The position numbers were made by a program, and so were the translations under genes. This document shows positions 1 through 7,833 of a DNA stretch of 64,000 nucleotides, in pieces. Source of the DNA: Kineothrix sp. IPX-CK (GTDB lineage: Bacteria; Bacillota; Clostridia; Lachnospirales; Lachnospiraceae); the NCBI RefSeq assembly GCF_039134705.1, contig NZ_CP146256.1, forward strand, positions 1,550,001 to 1,614,000. Direction: 5' to 3'. The notes beneath the pieces were generated by a model, which was not told where the DNA came from, made no database searches, and saw nothing but the letters and a program-made list of their open reading frames with translations. Numbering within the stretch: position 1 is the first letter of the stretch; each line of letters begins with the position of its first letter.

Positions 1-252
1 TTTACTAACAAGTATGAAAACAAATATCCTATATTGGAGGCGCTGTTGAACATTACCTATGCAACAGCCGTAATCGTTGTCTTCGGACTTGTTTTTGACT
101 GGTACAGCAGTACGCCCATAGGTGTGTTGATCATTATGGTTCTGCTCATTTATGTCATAGGCTATTTTATTAGTGCCCTCGGCGCAAAAGAAGATATGGA
201 GGAAATCAATCGCCTGCTTCGGGAACGCAAGGATTCATTTAAATTAAAATAG
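1..252 (+). CDS. DUF3021 family membrane protein (3' end only)
   Basis: The reading frame is open from base 1, so this is the C-terminal 83 residues of a gene that begins outside the window. Two hydrophobic segments are visible, about residues 17-33 and 40-60 of the fragment, followed by a charged tail with the pattern KEDMEEINRLLRERK. Two helices followed by a D-x-x-E-I/L-N-x-x-L-R/K-E-R-K tail are typical of DUF3021 proteins. In Firmicutes these are often paired with LytTR regulators, but no such partner is visible here because the upstream side is cut. The TAG stop at 250-252 coincides with the left arm of the inverted repeat at 251-410. Function is unknown. Confidence 0.6.
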   Translation, partial: FTNKYENKYPILEALLNITYATAVIVVFGLVFDWYSSTPIGVLIIMVLLIYVIGYFISALGAKEDMEEINRLLRERKDSFKLK

Positions 253-410
253 TCATTTGCGGCTGTATTTTTAAAGGAAACCTTGAAGCAGTCATAACCG
301 GACGGGTCGGCAGCAAAGCACCTCCATGTGCGCCGCTGCCTAAACGCCGCATCCTTGCGGCGTTTTCCCTGAGAGCGTCGGTTTCCTTAAGAAAATACAA
401 GCCGCTCACT
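251..410. repeat. Long imperfect inverted repeat enclosing two hairpins
   Basis: The left arm (251-282, containing GCGGCTGTATTTT and AAGGAAACC) pairs with the right arm (380-410), whose reverse complement reads GCGGCTTGTATTTT then TTAAGGAAACC. Inside lie a hairpin with stem GGCAGC/GCTGCC (309-340, with an inner GCAC/GTGC) and a perfect 10-bp terminator-like hairpin (342-365). The folded unit is about 160 bp and starts at the stop codon of the upstream gene. It could be a small non-autonomous mobile repeat (MITE-like) or a structured RNA; no coding frame of note lies within it. Confidence 0.6.
342..366 (+). terminator. Intrinsic terminator hairpin after the DUF3021 gene
   Basis: The stem AAACGCCGCA / TGCGGCGTTT is 10 bp and perfect with a TCCT loop, and ends in TTTT. 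It lies inside the larger inverted repeat and is the likely end of the upstream transcript. The rest of the 253-535 gap holds the repeat arms and an A/T-rich leader, with no convincing gene. Confidence 0.6.
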
Positions 411-535
411 AAAGGAGGCAAAAACAGACACACCGTGGAAAGTTTTAGCTAAGTTATGAAATGGCACATAAAATTGGTGAAGGTAACGAGTTTCGCAATT
501 ACCTATTAAATTAAAATTATGAAGGGAGAAGATTT

Positions 536-1231
536 TTGAAGGTTATATTGAAAGCGGAAAACATTATTAAGGATTTTGAAAAGGAAAGGGTTATCAAAGG
601 CGTTTCTTTAGATATTTACGAAAATACATTTACGGCGATACTCGGCCCCAGCGGCTCAGGAAAGTCCACCCTGCTGAACATCCTGTCGGGTCTTATACGT
701 CCTACACAGGGAAGTGTGAAGTACGGGGAGGAGATGATGACTACATGGTCCGAAAGAAGGCTTGCCGATTGGAAACGTACCGAAGCCGGGAACATATTTC
801 AGGAATATCTGCTGTTAGAGAATCTGACGGTGGAAGAAAATATAAAGATTGGCATCAGCTCCAAAAAGGGTGCCCTTTCTTTTGAGCGTTTAGTTCGTAT
901 TCTCGAAATCGACGACATATTGGACAAATTTCCGGCACAGCTCTCCGGTGGTCAGAAGCAGCGCACAGCAATCGCACGTGCAGTTATCAAAGGTCCTGGC
1001 CTTTTGTTTTGTGATGAAGCTACGGGAGCTTTGGACGAAGAAAACAGCAAAAAGGTAGTAGGGCTGCTGCATGACCTAAAATCGGTCTTCGGTATCGCCG
1101 TTTTGTTCACCACACATAATCAGCAGATCGCCAAAACGGCAGACCGCATTTTGACGATGAAGAACGGGATGATATACCAGGACGTCCGAAACGATGCTCC
1201 GATAACGGCCGATGCCATGATATGGGGGTAA
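536..1231 (+). CDS. ABC transporter ATP-binding protein (MacB/LolD-like)
   Basis: A 231-residue nucleotide-binding subunit that powers the FtsX-type permease encoded next. Visible motifs are Walker [10 protein letters not shown] (about residues 38-46), signature LSGGQ (about 135), Walker B LLFCDEAT (about 158-165) with the D-loop GALD, and the switch histidine in FTTHN. The start is TTG with GAAGGGAGAA at 521-530. The size and the pairing with one FtsX-like permease match the lipoprotein-release, macrolide and bacitracin-type exporters of Firmicutes; the substrate cannot be read from the sequence. The downstream gene overlaps or abuts the stop, so the two are translationally coupled. Confidence 0.9.
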   Translation: MKVILKAENIIKDFEKERVIKGVSLDIYENTFTAILGPSGSGKSTLLNILSGLIRPTQGSVKYGEEMMTTWSERRLADWKRTEAGNIFQEYLLLENLTVEENIKIGISSKKGALSFERLVRILEIDDILDKFPAQLSGGQKQRTAIARAVIKGPGLLFCDEATGALDEENSKKVVGLLHDLKSVFGIAVLFTTHNQQIAKTADRILTMKNGMIYQDVRNDAPITADAMIWG

Positions 1232-1233
1232 AT

Positions 1234-2922
1234 ATGAGACTATTGTATAAGCAATTAACAAAGGAAGTGTGGAAAAATAAGGTATTTGTATGGCTGCTGC
1301 TTCTACTCACCTTTTTAAGCGCACTTTCTTTTTATTTTGTAAGATTTTCTATCGACGGCAACACGGCCGTACTGGAATCGCTTCCGCGTCTTAGCGCAAA
1401 TCAGGTGCAATATAAAAATGCGTTGGCTTCCAATACATCATTGGCATATACCTTTTTCTTTTCCATGCTGGGTCTGACTTGTTTTGTTTTCTTTATGTTT
1501 TTTTACCGCTTTTTCGGCTCGAATACAAAGGCCTTCGGGTGTCTGAAAGCTTTGGGCTTTACGGATAGGTCGCTGGGTTTTTATTTTGTGTTATTTACTG
1601 CGGTGATGTCTGTTACCGGTTCTCTTGCCGGGCTGACGGGAGGATATTTTTTATCGGACATTCTGGTAAAGGCCAACATGAGAACCTATTCCGTTACGGG
1701 ACTTATAAAGGGCATTGCTCCTTTTACCATCATGGAGGGATTCTTGGGTGCGGCGGTGATTCTTTGCCTGAACGCCTTTCTATGCTATTTCTTTATACGG
1801 GGCAAGGAGCCGGGAGCATTAATTGCGGGAAAAAAGGGAAGCGGCGTTCGAAAGACCTTATTGATGGCCGATAGAATTGTGAAGTTTCTTCCTGTAAAAA
1901 ATGAATTCCCTCTTCGGATTGCATTAAGAAAGCCCCTTGCAGTGTCTCTTATCTTTGTGGCGGTAACGGCCTTCAATGTTTGTGTTATCTTGGGGCAGTC
2001 CTTGAATTCCAGCAGTCAAAAGGTTTTCAATTCTCAAATGATGGGCCATAATTATGATTTCGATACGAAGTATCCTGCTTACATGGAGGACCCCCTGCCG
2101 TTTGAAGGATTGTCCTACCTCTATCATGAAGCCGGATTGATGGCGGGCGGCTATGAGATAGAGCAGACAATAATCGGATTGTATGGTTTGAACGGATTAT
2201 ATGAGCTTCAGGATATGGATAAGAGGCTGATGTCCGTTCCCGATGCGGGCAGTATCTATATTAATCCGGGGCTGGCGGAGTTGTATGGAGTCCGGAAAGG
2301 AGATTCTCTTGCTGTTTTTATAGACGGCAGGGAATATACTTTTGTCGTAGCCGGAGTTGCTGCTAATGCAAAGGCTGAAAGCATTTTGGCAAATGCAGCA
2401 CAGCTGGCGGAGATAATGGGAATACCGGCAGGAGCCTATAATGGCGTCTGGACCATGGAAAAACCTGCGGGCGGAGGAGAAACGACAGATAGGGAACAAC
2501 GTATCCTCGGGTTGGAAAAAGATGAGGTATCGAACAATACCAGTGCTGTCATCAACCAAGTCATCGGAGGAATCGTAGGTGGAATCCTACTGTTCTTGGC
2601 AGTTTATGTAAATTTCCAGGATAATAAGCGGGATATGGTGATTTTGAATTTAATTGGTTATTCGCTTAAGGATATCAGAAGGATGCTGGTAGATATCTAC
2701 AGACCCATTTTATGGACGGCTTTTTTTCTGACGATCATTCCAAGTATATCGATGGCCGGGTTCATCCAGCGGTCACTGTCCGTTTCAATTAAGGATTATA
2801 TACCGTTTGGAACGAATGCCGTAATAATTGTTCTGATATTTATTTCGCTGAATATCATATACACATTGGGGCAGACAGTACTTTTATACAATATACGAAA
2901 AAACATTAAAAAATGGGTATAA
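1234..2922 (+). CDS. FtsX-like ABC transporter permease
   Basis: Membrane subunit of 562 residues partnering the ATPase just upstream. Hydrophobic helices occur near the N-terminus, around residues 65-90, 115-145 and 170-190, around 230-255, and as a final group of three after about residue 445. A large extracytoplasmic region lies between about 260 and 440. This spread matches FtsX/MacB-type permeases with a long external domain. ATG at 1234 is preferred because GGGGG lies 4-5 bases upstream; an in-frame ATG at 1222 inside the ATPase gene is the alternative. Probable role is efflux or peptide resistance, but no sensor or regulator is nearby to support a substrate. Confidence 0.85.
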   Translation: MRLLYKQLTKEVWKNKVFVWLLLLLTFLSALSFYFVRFSIDGNTAVLESLPRLSANQVQYKNALASNTSLAYTFFFSMLGLTCFVFFMFFYRFFGSNTKAFGCLKALGFTDRSLGFYFVLFTAVMSVTGSLAGLTGGYFLSDILVKANMRTYSVTGLIKGIAPFTIMEGFLGAAVILCLNAFLCYFFIRGKEPGALIAGKKGSGVRKTLLMADRIVKFLPVKNEFPLRIALRKPLAVSLIFVAVTAFNVCVILGQSLNSSSQKVFNSQMMGHNYDFDTKYPAYMEDPLPFEGLSYLYHEAGLMAGGYEIEQTIIGLYGLNGLYELQDMDKRLMSVPDAGSIYINPGLAELYGVRKGDSLAVFIDGREYTFVVAGVAANAKAESILANAAQLAEIMGIPAGAYNGVWTMEKPAGGGETTDREQRILGLEKDEVSNNTSAVINQVIGGIVGGILLFLAVYVNFQDNKRDMVILNLIGYSLKDIRRMLVDIYRPILWTAFFLTIIPSISMAGFIQRSLSVSIKDYIPFGTNAVIIVLIFISLNIIYTLGQTVLLYNIRKNIKKWV

Positions 2923-2942
2923 AAATTTTTTTGAAAATTCTC

Positions 2943-2973
2943 TTGACTTAAACTTAACTCCAAGGTGTAGTAT
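2943..2973 (+). promoter_or_regulatory. MerR-type promoter upstream of the aldo/keto reductase
   Basis: A -35 TTGACT (2943-2948) and a -10 TAGTAT (2968-2973) are separated by 19 bp, the over-long spacing typical of promoters activated by MerR-family proteins. The 18-bp imperfect palindrome CTTAAACTTAACTCCAAG (2947-2964) fills the spacer. The arrangement is the same, base for base in spacing, as at 7076-7106 upstream of the flavodoxin. No merR gene lies in this window. Confidence 0.6.
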
Positions 2974-3082
2974 TTTAATAAATGGAAAATAAAAGCTTTT
3001 AACGAGTGATTTTCCGATGTCCCAAGAAAGGGTGATATATATTAATTTGCGAAACAATAGGGAGAAAGGTGTGGTTATTAAG

Positions 3083-4198
3083 ATGAAGAAACTGGGCTTT
3101 GGTTGTATGAGACTTCCCATGAGGCAGGGGGAAAATGAATTGGAAGTGGACTATGAGCAGTTCAATCAGATGATCGACGCGTTTTTTAAGGAGGGTTTTT
3201 GCTATTTCGATACTGCCCACGGCTATATCGGAGGGAAGAGTGAGACGGCGATCAGAGATTGTCTGGTAAAGAGGTATCCGAGAGAGTCTTACATCCTTAC
3301 CGACAAATTGACTTCCAGCTATTTCCAGAAAGAGGAGGAAATTATCCCATTATTTGAAAGGCAGCTTGAGAATACGGGGGTAGAGTATTTCGATTATTAT
3401 CTGATGCATGCCTTGAATTCCGATTATTATGCGAAATACGTAGAGTGTCATGCCTTCGAAGTTGCCAGGCAGCTGAAGGCTGAAGGCCGGATCAGGCATA
3501 TCGGTATTTCTTTTCATGATAAGGCGGCGGTGTTGGATAAGATTCTAAGCGAACAGCCTGATATCGAGGTGGTGCAGATACAGTTCAACTATGCGGATTA
3601 TGATGATCCGGGTATTGAAAGTTATCTCTGTTATCAGGTATGCGAGAAGCATAATAAGCCGGTTATTGTAATGGAGCCGGTGAAAGGCGGCGGACTTGTG
3701 AATTTGCCGAAGGCGGCGGAGATTATTTTGGATGAGCATAGAAAAGGAGCGAGCTATGCAAGCTACGCCATTCGTTTTTGTGCTTCCTTTGACAAGGTGT
3801 TCATGGTTCTCAGCGGAATGAGCACGATAGGGCAGATGGAAGATAATCTCAGCTATATGAAGGATTTCGTTCCTTTTACGGATGATGAATTCGAGCTGAT
3901 AGGGCATATCAGGGAAATAATTAAGAATCAGGACATGATTCCATGTACAGCCTGTAGGTACTGCGTGGACGGATGCCCCGTACATATAGCGATTCCCGAC
4001 CTTTTCGCGTGTTACAATGCCAAAAAACAATATAACGATTGGAACAGCGATGTCTATTACAGCGTGAGTACCAAGGATGCAGGAGCGGCTTCCGACTGTA
4101 TCAAATGCGGAAAATGCGAGAAGGTTTGTCCCCAGCATATAAAAATCAGGCTGAATCTGGAGGATGTCAGCGAGATGTTCGAGAAGAATAGGCAGTAA
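3083..4198 (+). CDS. Aldo/keto reductase with C-terminal 2x[4Fe-4S] ferredoxin domain
   Basis: A 371-residue protein with an AKR TIM-barrel followed by a ferredoxin-like tail. Barrel landmarks are FDTAHGY (about residues 41-47, catalytic Asp and Tyr), TDKL (Lys about 74) and LMHAL (His about 107). The tail carries two cysteine clusters, CTACRYCVDGCP (about 289) and CIKCGKCEKVCP (about 339), each suited to one 4Fe-4S cluster. The family is widespread in Clostridia and presumably couples carbonyl reduction to low-potential electron carriers; the substrate is unknown. ATG at 3083 follows GGAGAAAGG; an in-frame upstream extension to 3017 has no family-like sequence. The MerR-type promoter suggests induction by a small-molecule or redox signal. 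Confidence 0.9.
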   Translation: MKKLGFGCMRLPMRQGENELEVDYEQFNQMIDAFFKEGFCYFDTAHGYIGGKSETAIRDCLVKRYPRESYILTDKLTSSYFQKEEEIIPLFERQLENTGVEYFDYYLMHALNSDYYAKYVECHAFEVARQLKAEGRIRHIGISFHDKAAVLDKILSEQPDIEVVQIQFNYADYDDPGIESYLCYQVCEKHNKPVIVMEPVKGGGLVNLPKAAEIILDEHRKGASYASYAIRFCASFDKVFMVLSGMSTIGQMEDNLSYMKDFVPFTDDEFELIGHIREIIKNQDMIPCTACRYCVDGCPVHIAIPDLFACYNAKKQYNDWNSDVYYSVSTKDAGAASDCIKCGKCEKVCPQHIKIRLNLEDVSEMFEKNRQ

Positions 4199-4234
4199 TA
4201 TAATTTAGTTCAATATATTAAAAAAAATCATATC

Positions 4235-4286
4235 GAGCTTGTTCAGGAGTCTCATAATGAGTATCTTGAATAAGCTCTATTTTTAT
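4235..4286 (+). terminator. Intrinsic terminator after the aldo/keto reductase
   Basis: GAGCTTGTTCAGGA pairs with TCTTGAATAAGCTC (4264-4277, two G-U pairs) around an inner CTCAT/ATGAG stem, followed by TATTTTTAT. The A-rich run before the stem means it could also act from the other strand. Confidence 0.7.
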
Positions 4287-4287
4287 C

Positions 4288-4338
4288 TTATAGGATTAGG
4301 ATGTCAAAAAGACCTTTTGACACTCTAATCCTTATAGG
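4288..4338. repeat. Second long hairpin in the 4199-4658 gap
   Basis: TATAGGATTAGGATGTCAAAA is followed at 4316-4337 by a near-complementary arm containing TTTTGACA and CTAATCC. The stem of about 20 bp is interrupted by one 2-base mismatch and a bulge, and has no T-tract. It may be a palindromic repeat unit or a processing site. The remaining gap is very A/T-rich with no gene visible. Confidence 0.45.
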
Positions 4339-4484
4339 GAAGTACGTCCTACAAGGAGATTTTGAAGATCCCAATTATAGTCCTCATCAGTCCTAAATAA
4401 TGTATTACCTATTTGAAAAAATAATAAAAATATAAATACAAAAAAATAATAATATTGTATTTTTTATATAATTCATTAAAACAC

Positions 4485-4513
4485 TTACAAAAAGTCATAA
4501 AATTTGTTATAAT
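4485..4513 (+). promoter_or_regulatory. Sigma-A promoter for the CarD-like gene
   Basis: TTACAA (4485-4490), 17 bp, then a perfect TATAAT (4508-4513) followed by A/T-rich DNA. Transcription would begin near 4520, leaving a leader of about 140 nt before the ATG at 4659. Confidence 0.6.
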
Positions 4514-4555
4514 AATAAATATAGAATAAACAACTAGTAATTATTGGGCAGACGG

Positions 4556-4602
4556 AAGGATGCGGTTCACTCTAATTCACTGAGTGTAAGGATTCCTTTT
4601 TT
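4556..4602 (+). terminator. Terminator-like hairpin inside the CarD leader
   Basis: AAGGA (4556-4560) pairs with TCCTT (4594-4598), and CACTC pairs with GAGTG, around a 9-base loop; TTTTTT follows. It lies between the promoter and the start codon, so it could act as an attenuator of the downstream gene. It could instead be the end of a separate short transcript. Confidence 0.5.
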
Positions 4603-4658
4603 AGTTATATTAATAATGATGGTAATAATAATCAGACAAGAATATAGGAGTAATATAA

Positions 4659-5189
4659 ATGTTTAAAATCGGTGATTATGTAGTAGTCAACTCAAATTAT
4701 GGAATATGTAAAATCGAGGATATTGCATATTTAGATATTTCTATGGCCGCCAAGGATGAACTTTATTACCTTATGATTCCATTGGAAGAAGCAGGTGCAA
4801 AAATATATATTCCGGTAGGGGGAACTAAACATAAAATCCGCAAAGTTATTAATGAAGAGGAAGCGTGGAAAATAATTGATGAAGTTCCGGAAATAGAAGA
4901 AATGCCGATTGATGACAGCAGATTATGCGAAAAAAAATATAAAGAAGCCATCCAAAGCTGTGAGCCTGAAATATTAATCAGTATTATTAAAAGCATGTAT
5001 TACAGGATGAGAAAAAGAGGTTCGCAAGGAAAGAAGGATACAGTTATAGATGAACGTTACTTTAAGATTGCAGAAAATAATCTATATGAAGAGCTGGCCT
5101 TTGCTTTAGGAAAGAATAAAAATGAGATGCAGAAATTAATTATAGATAAAATTAAGAAAAAAAATTTGCCCTCATCCGACCGTGAATGA
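4659..5189 (+). CDS. CarD-like transcriptional regulator
   Basis: A 176-residue protein whose first 60 or so residues (MFKIGDYVVVNSNYGICKIEDI and onward to YLMIPLE) match the CarD/TRCF RNA-polymerase-interaction domain. CarD-family proteins bind the RNA polymerase beta subunit and stabilise open promoter complexes. The C-terminal half is helical and very lysine-rich, as expected for the DNA-contacting part. The start codon follows TAGGAG. The gene has its own promoter and a leader with a terminator-like hairpin, and ends before a bidirectional terminator. Lachnospiraceae often carry several such short CarD paralogues; a specific target cannot be named. Confidence 0.8.
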   Translation: MFKIGDYVVVNSNYGICKIEDIAYLDISMAAKDELYYLMIPLEEAGAKIYIPVGGTKHKIRKVINEEEAWKIIDEVPEIEEMPIDDSRLCEKKYKEAIQSCEPEILISIIKSMYYRMRKRGSQGKKDTVIDERYFKIAENNLYEELAFALGKNKNEMQKLIIDKIKKKNLPSSDRE

Positions 5190-5220
5190 CCTTGTCAATG
5201 AATGGCAGAATGATTCGATA

Positions 5221-5251
5221 AAAGGCGCAGGGATTCGTTTCCTGCGCCTTT
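5221..5251. terminator. Bidirectional intrinsic terminator
   Basis: A perfect 11-bp stem AAAGGCGCAGG / CCTGCGCCTTT with a 9-base loop separates the convergent CarD-like and choice-of-anchor-A genes. A and T ends make it usable in both directions. Confidence 0.8.
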
Positions 5252-5268
5252 AAGGTGTAAATCAACCT

Positions 5269-6924
5269 TTACTCCATCATAAAGTTAGATACTCCGATAT
5301 TATTCAGTGATATATTCGGTTTACATCTGTAGTTTCTTCTGAAATTCTTTGACGGACATACCTTTAATAAATAACTTCCGCTGTATGGAACTTCGAATTC
5401 AAAGTACCCAAAGCAAGGTACACATTTGTATGATAATAAAACCTGAGTGTTACAGAATATCTGATAAAGCCGCAGCTCCCACTCATGCTCGCTGCAGCAG
5501 GAGCATCCCTTGATATAACCGGCGATGAGCCCCGGGGTAATCATACATACCGGACAGGGCGGACATTCCGGGCATATGACCGGCTCCGGACAAACCGGAC
5601 AAACCGGACAAGGCGGACATTCCGGGCAAGTAACCGGTTCCGGACAAGTCGGGCAGACCGGGCAAGGCATAGGCTCCGGGCAAGTCGGGCAGACCGGACA
5701 CGGCATAGGCTCCGGGCAAACCGGGCAAGGAAGCGGTTCCGGGCAAGTGGGATAAATCGGGCAAGGAGCTGGTTCCGGACAAACCGGACAAACAACAGCC
5801 TCAGGACTAACCGTACTGGGAGCAGTCTCCGGGGGTGTAGGCAGAGGCCGCATTGTTTCAGGAACAGGGGTGGTAGGAGCAGGAACAACTGATTCTACGG
5901 TTTCGCACATTACGCCTCCGACAAAAGGCGGAAGATGGAATTCGAAACCGCTGTTTGGATTTACCGCAAATGAATTCAGGGCAACATTGCCGGTAATATG
6001 CCCCCCTGTCGAGTGAGCGTGGAACATGGCTTGTGGAGCCAGAATGCTTCCCCAGATTGCAGCAGGAACTTCCATAAATATATTTTTAGCGTCCTCAAAT
6101 ACATAGAGAGTATGGTCTGCTCTGCCCCGTTCTCCCATAAGACCATATTGCAGATGTGCATTATCTCCCGTTCTCAACTTTATAATAACCAGGCTGCCTT
6201 CCGGTACTTCGGCACGAAGTCCCTTCTTTAAAATACCATTTGGAACATCAATCTGGAATACATTCTGCTGCGGATCGTTACCGCGAAGAATCCATTCGTG
6301 GAAATTATCGATGATTTCCCCGTTTGCAGGCAAATCTTCAATACAACTCTTATAATTCTCAATACTGTTTCTCGCATTCCTGAAGAAACCGGAAGTATCT
6401 GCGTTAATCCGGCTTGCAGGAATAAATCTTGGTACATCGTAGCTCGGGATAACAAAGTGATCCCCTTTTTCGCTGGGCTTCCAATAAGGGCTGCCGGAAT
6501 CGGAGTGATATAAAGACTCTAATTGTTGTACCTGTCCGGGTTCTCCGCTTTTACCTATTAAATAGGTACTTCCCTTGTCAGCACGGAAGTTGCCTCCTGC
6601 AACAACATGGCCAACCACGCCCAAAGGGCCGTTCATTGAAACGTTATTCCCTACAAGAAATCTTACCATATCAGGGGAATAGCCTATATCTACCGGTTCT
6701 AAACCGGATCCAAAGGAAAGACTAAGGCCTCTAGGGCTGACAAAGTTTCCGCCAACAGCCATTGCGCCGCTAGTGTCCACGATGTTATTAGCATTGCCGA
6801 AAACAATAGCGTTAAATTGAGAAGCGACGCCAAAGGGCTGCCCCGTAACATCGTTCCAGCTAATATCGTCATAGGGAATGCCTACTTTTGATGTAATCAT
6901 ATTACTGGTAATATTATAATCCAA
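5269..6924 (-). CDS. Choice-of-anchor-A domain protein with Cys-Pro-rich repeat tract
   Basis: A 551-residue protein. The N-terminal 330 or so residues contain the pattern FNAIVFGNANNIVDTSGAMA then VGGNF, typical of the choice-of-anchor-A (collagen-binding adhesin-like) beta-helical domain. A proline/threonine linker (about 345-375) leads into roughly 85 residues built of CPVCPEP, CPTCPEP and CPECPP units. A final Cys-containing domain of about 90 residues ends in MME. No signal peptide, transmembrane helix or LPXTG motif is visible. This argues against classical cell-wall anchoring and leaves cytoplasmic assembly, for example into a spore or exosporium layer, as one possibility (inference). 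The start is TTG with AGGAG 10 bases upstream. It is a single-gene unit. Confidence 0.7.
   Translation of the reverse strand: MDYNITSNMITSKVGIPYDDISWNDVTGQPFGVASQFNAIVFGNANNIVDTSGAMAVGGNFVSPRGLSLSFGSGLEPVDIGYSPDMVRFLVGNNVSMNGPLGVVGHVVAGGNFRADKGSTYLIGKSGEPGQVQQLESLYHSDSGSPYWKPSEKGDHFVIPSYDVPRFIPASRINADTSGFFRNARNSIENYKSCIEDLPANGEIIDNFHEWILRGNDPQQNVFQIDVPNGILKKGLRAEVPEGSLVIIKLRTGDNAHLQYGLMGERGRADHTLYVFEDAKNIFMEVPAAIWGSILAPQAMFHAHSTGGHITGNVALNSFAVNPNSGFEFHLPPFVGGVMCETVESVVPAPTTPVPETMRPLPTPPETAPSTVSPEAVVCPVCPEPAPCPIYPTCPEPLPCPVCPEPMPCPVCPTCPEPMPCPVCPTCPEPVTCPECPPCPVCPVCPEPVICPECPPCPVCMITPGLIAGYIKGCSCCSEHEWELRLYQIFCNTQVLLSYKCVPCFGYFEFEVPYSGSYLLKVCPSKNFRRNYRCKPNISLNNIGVSNFMME
5545..5800 (-). repeat. 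In-frame tandem repeats encoding Cys-Pro units
   Basis: Degenerate repeats built of GGGCAAGTCGGGCAGACC and TCCGGGCAAACCGGGCAAG type units run through the gene. They code for alternating CPVCP, CPTCP and PEP blocks. Because units keep the reading frame, copy number can change without breaking the gene, so length variation between strains is likely. Confidence 0.75.
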
Positions 6925-7075
6925 TCTAATCTAACTCCTATGAAATACCTTGGATTTCATAATCCTCATTCTTACTACAATGTATTCAAAAAGGGGATAA
7001 TCGTGCAAACGATGAGGGATTTTAGCAGGAATAATTTTATGTCGTCGAAAAATATTGTTAAAAAATTAATTATTC

Positions 7076-7106
7076 TTGCCTTGGACGAAACTCCAAGTCA
7101 TAATTG
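7076..7106 (+). promoter_or_regulatory. MerR-type promoter upstream of flavodoxin
   Basis: A -35 TTGCCT (7076-7081), 19-bp spacer and -10 TAATTG (7101-7106). The spacer holds CTTGGACGAAACTCCAAG (7080-7097), a palindrome with perfect 6-bp arms. Its position relative to -35 and -10 is identical to the site at 2943-2973. The rest of the 6925-7188 gap shows no gene. Confidence 0.55.
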
Positions 7107-7188
7107 TACTTAAAGCCAGTACGCTGTACCGGTAGATAATAGTTAACATAAGTAAGCTATGGATAAAATGTTTTTAGGAGGAAATAAC

Positions 7189-7692
7189 ATGTCAAAAGAG
7201 TTGGTCGCATATTTTTCAAGAAAAGGTGAGAATTATGTAAATGGTGCAATAAAAAGTCTGGATATCGGAAACACAGAGGTAGCTGCGAAGATGATCGGTG
7301 ATATGACGGGAGCCGATATGTTCCAGATTGAGCCGGTGAAGGAGTACAATCCCGATTATAATATATGTATAGAAGAAGCGAAGCGGGATAAGGGCGCAAA
7401 TATCAGGCCGGAGTTTAAGCATGCGCCGGATGATATTTCGGCATATGAAACGATTTACCTTGGTTACCCTAATTATTGGGGGACCATGCCGATGCACGTA
7501 TGGACTTTTCTCGAAAAATATGATTTTACAGGAAAAACAATTAAACCGTTTTGTACTCATGAAGGAAGCGACGTAGGAAGCAGCGAGCAGGATATTAAGA
7601 CGCTGTGCCCGGATGCTAAGGTTGAAAGGCCGCTTTCCATACACGGTGCGAGTGTGAACGAAGCGAAAGATGCCATAGAAAAGTGGATATAA
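7189..7692 (+). CDS. Flavodoxin family protein
   Basis: A 167-residue single-domain flavodoxin. The N-terminal LVAYFSRKGENYVNG has the FMN phosphate-loop pattern (S/T-x-x-G-x-T/N), and YLGYPNYWGTMPMHVWTFL and PFCTHEGSDVGSS match the later FMN-ring loops. It is likely a one- or two-electron carrier or a small FMN reductase in the cytoplasm. ATG at 7189 is chosen because AGGAGG lies at 7176-7181; an upstream in-frame ATG at 7159 has no ribosome binding site. The gene is monocistronic, with a MerR-type promoter upstream and a terminator downstream. Confidence 0.85.
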   Translation: MSKELVAYFSRKGENYVNGAIKSLDIGNTEVAAKMIGDMTGADMFQIEPVKEYNPDYNICIEEAKRDKGANIRPEFKHAPDDISAYETIYLGYPNYWGTMPMHVWTFLEKYDFTGKTIKPFCTHEGSDVGSSEQDIKTLCPDAKVERPLSIHGASVNEAKDAIEKWI

Positions 7693-7743
7693 AACGCAGA
7701 GGAAAAAGCTTGATGAATATTGATAATTTAGTTTTGTAAAATA

Positions 7744-7780
7744 AAACGGCGGATTTGATCTCATTCAAAATCGCCGTTTC
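7744..7780. terminator. Intrinsic terminator after flavodoxin
   Basis: AAACGGCGGATTT pairs with AAATCGCCGTTT with a single bulge; a short T run follows. It ends the flavodoxin transcript ahead of the sigma factor promoter region. Confidence 0.65.
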
Positions 7781-7833
7781 TTCATAGTCAATCTGCCGAG
7801 ACATTCGATTTAAATAAAAAAATTTAAAAAGTG

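Noticed and set aside
3545..4138. 197-codon minus-strand open frame opposite the aldo/keto reductase
   Set aside because: Shadow of the real gene. The plus frame has catalytic and FeS motifs and a ribosome binding site; the minus frame has neither.
5545..5800. Repeat array considered as CRISPR
   Set aside because: Units are degenerate, contiguous, without unique spacers, and lie in frame inside a protein gene; no cas genes are present.
5483..5892. Several overlapping open frames on both strands inside the Cys-Pro repeat tract, coding for Gly-Gln, Arg-Thr or Leu-Ser-rich repeats
   Set aside because: The tandem DNA repeats contain no stop codons in other frames, so long shadow frames arise automatically. 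They lack ribosome binding sites and family similarity, whereas the minus-strand gene covers the region with a clear domain structure.
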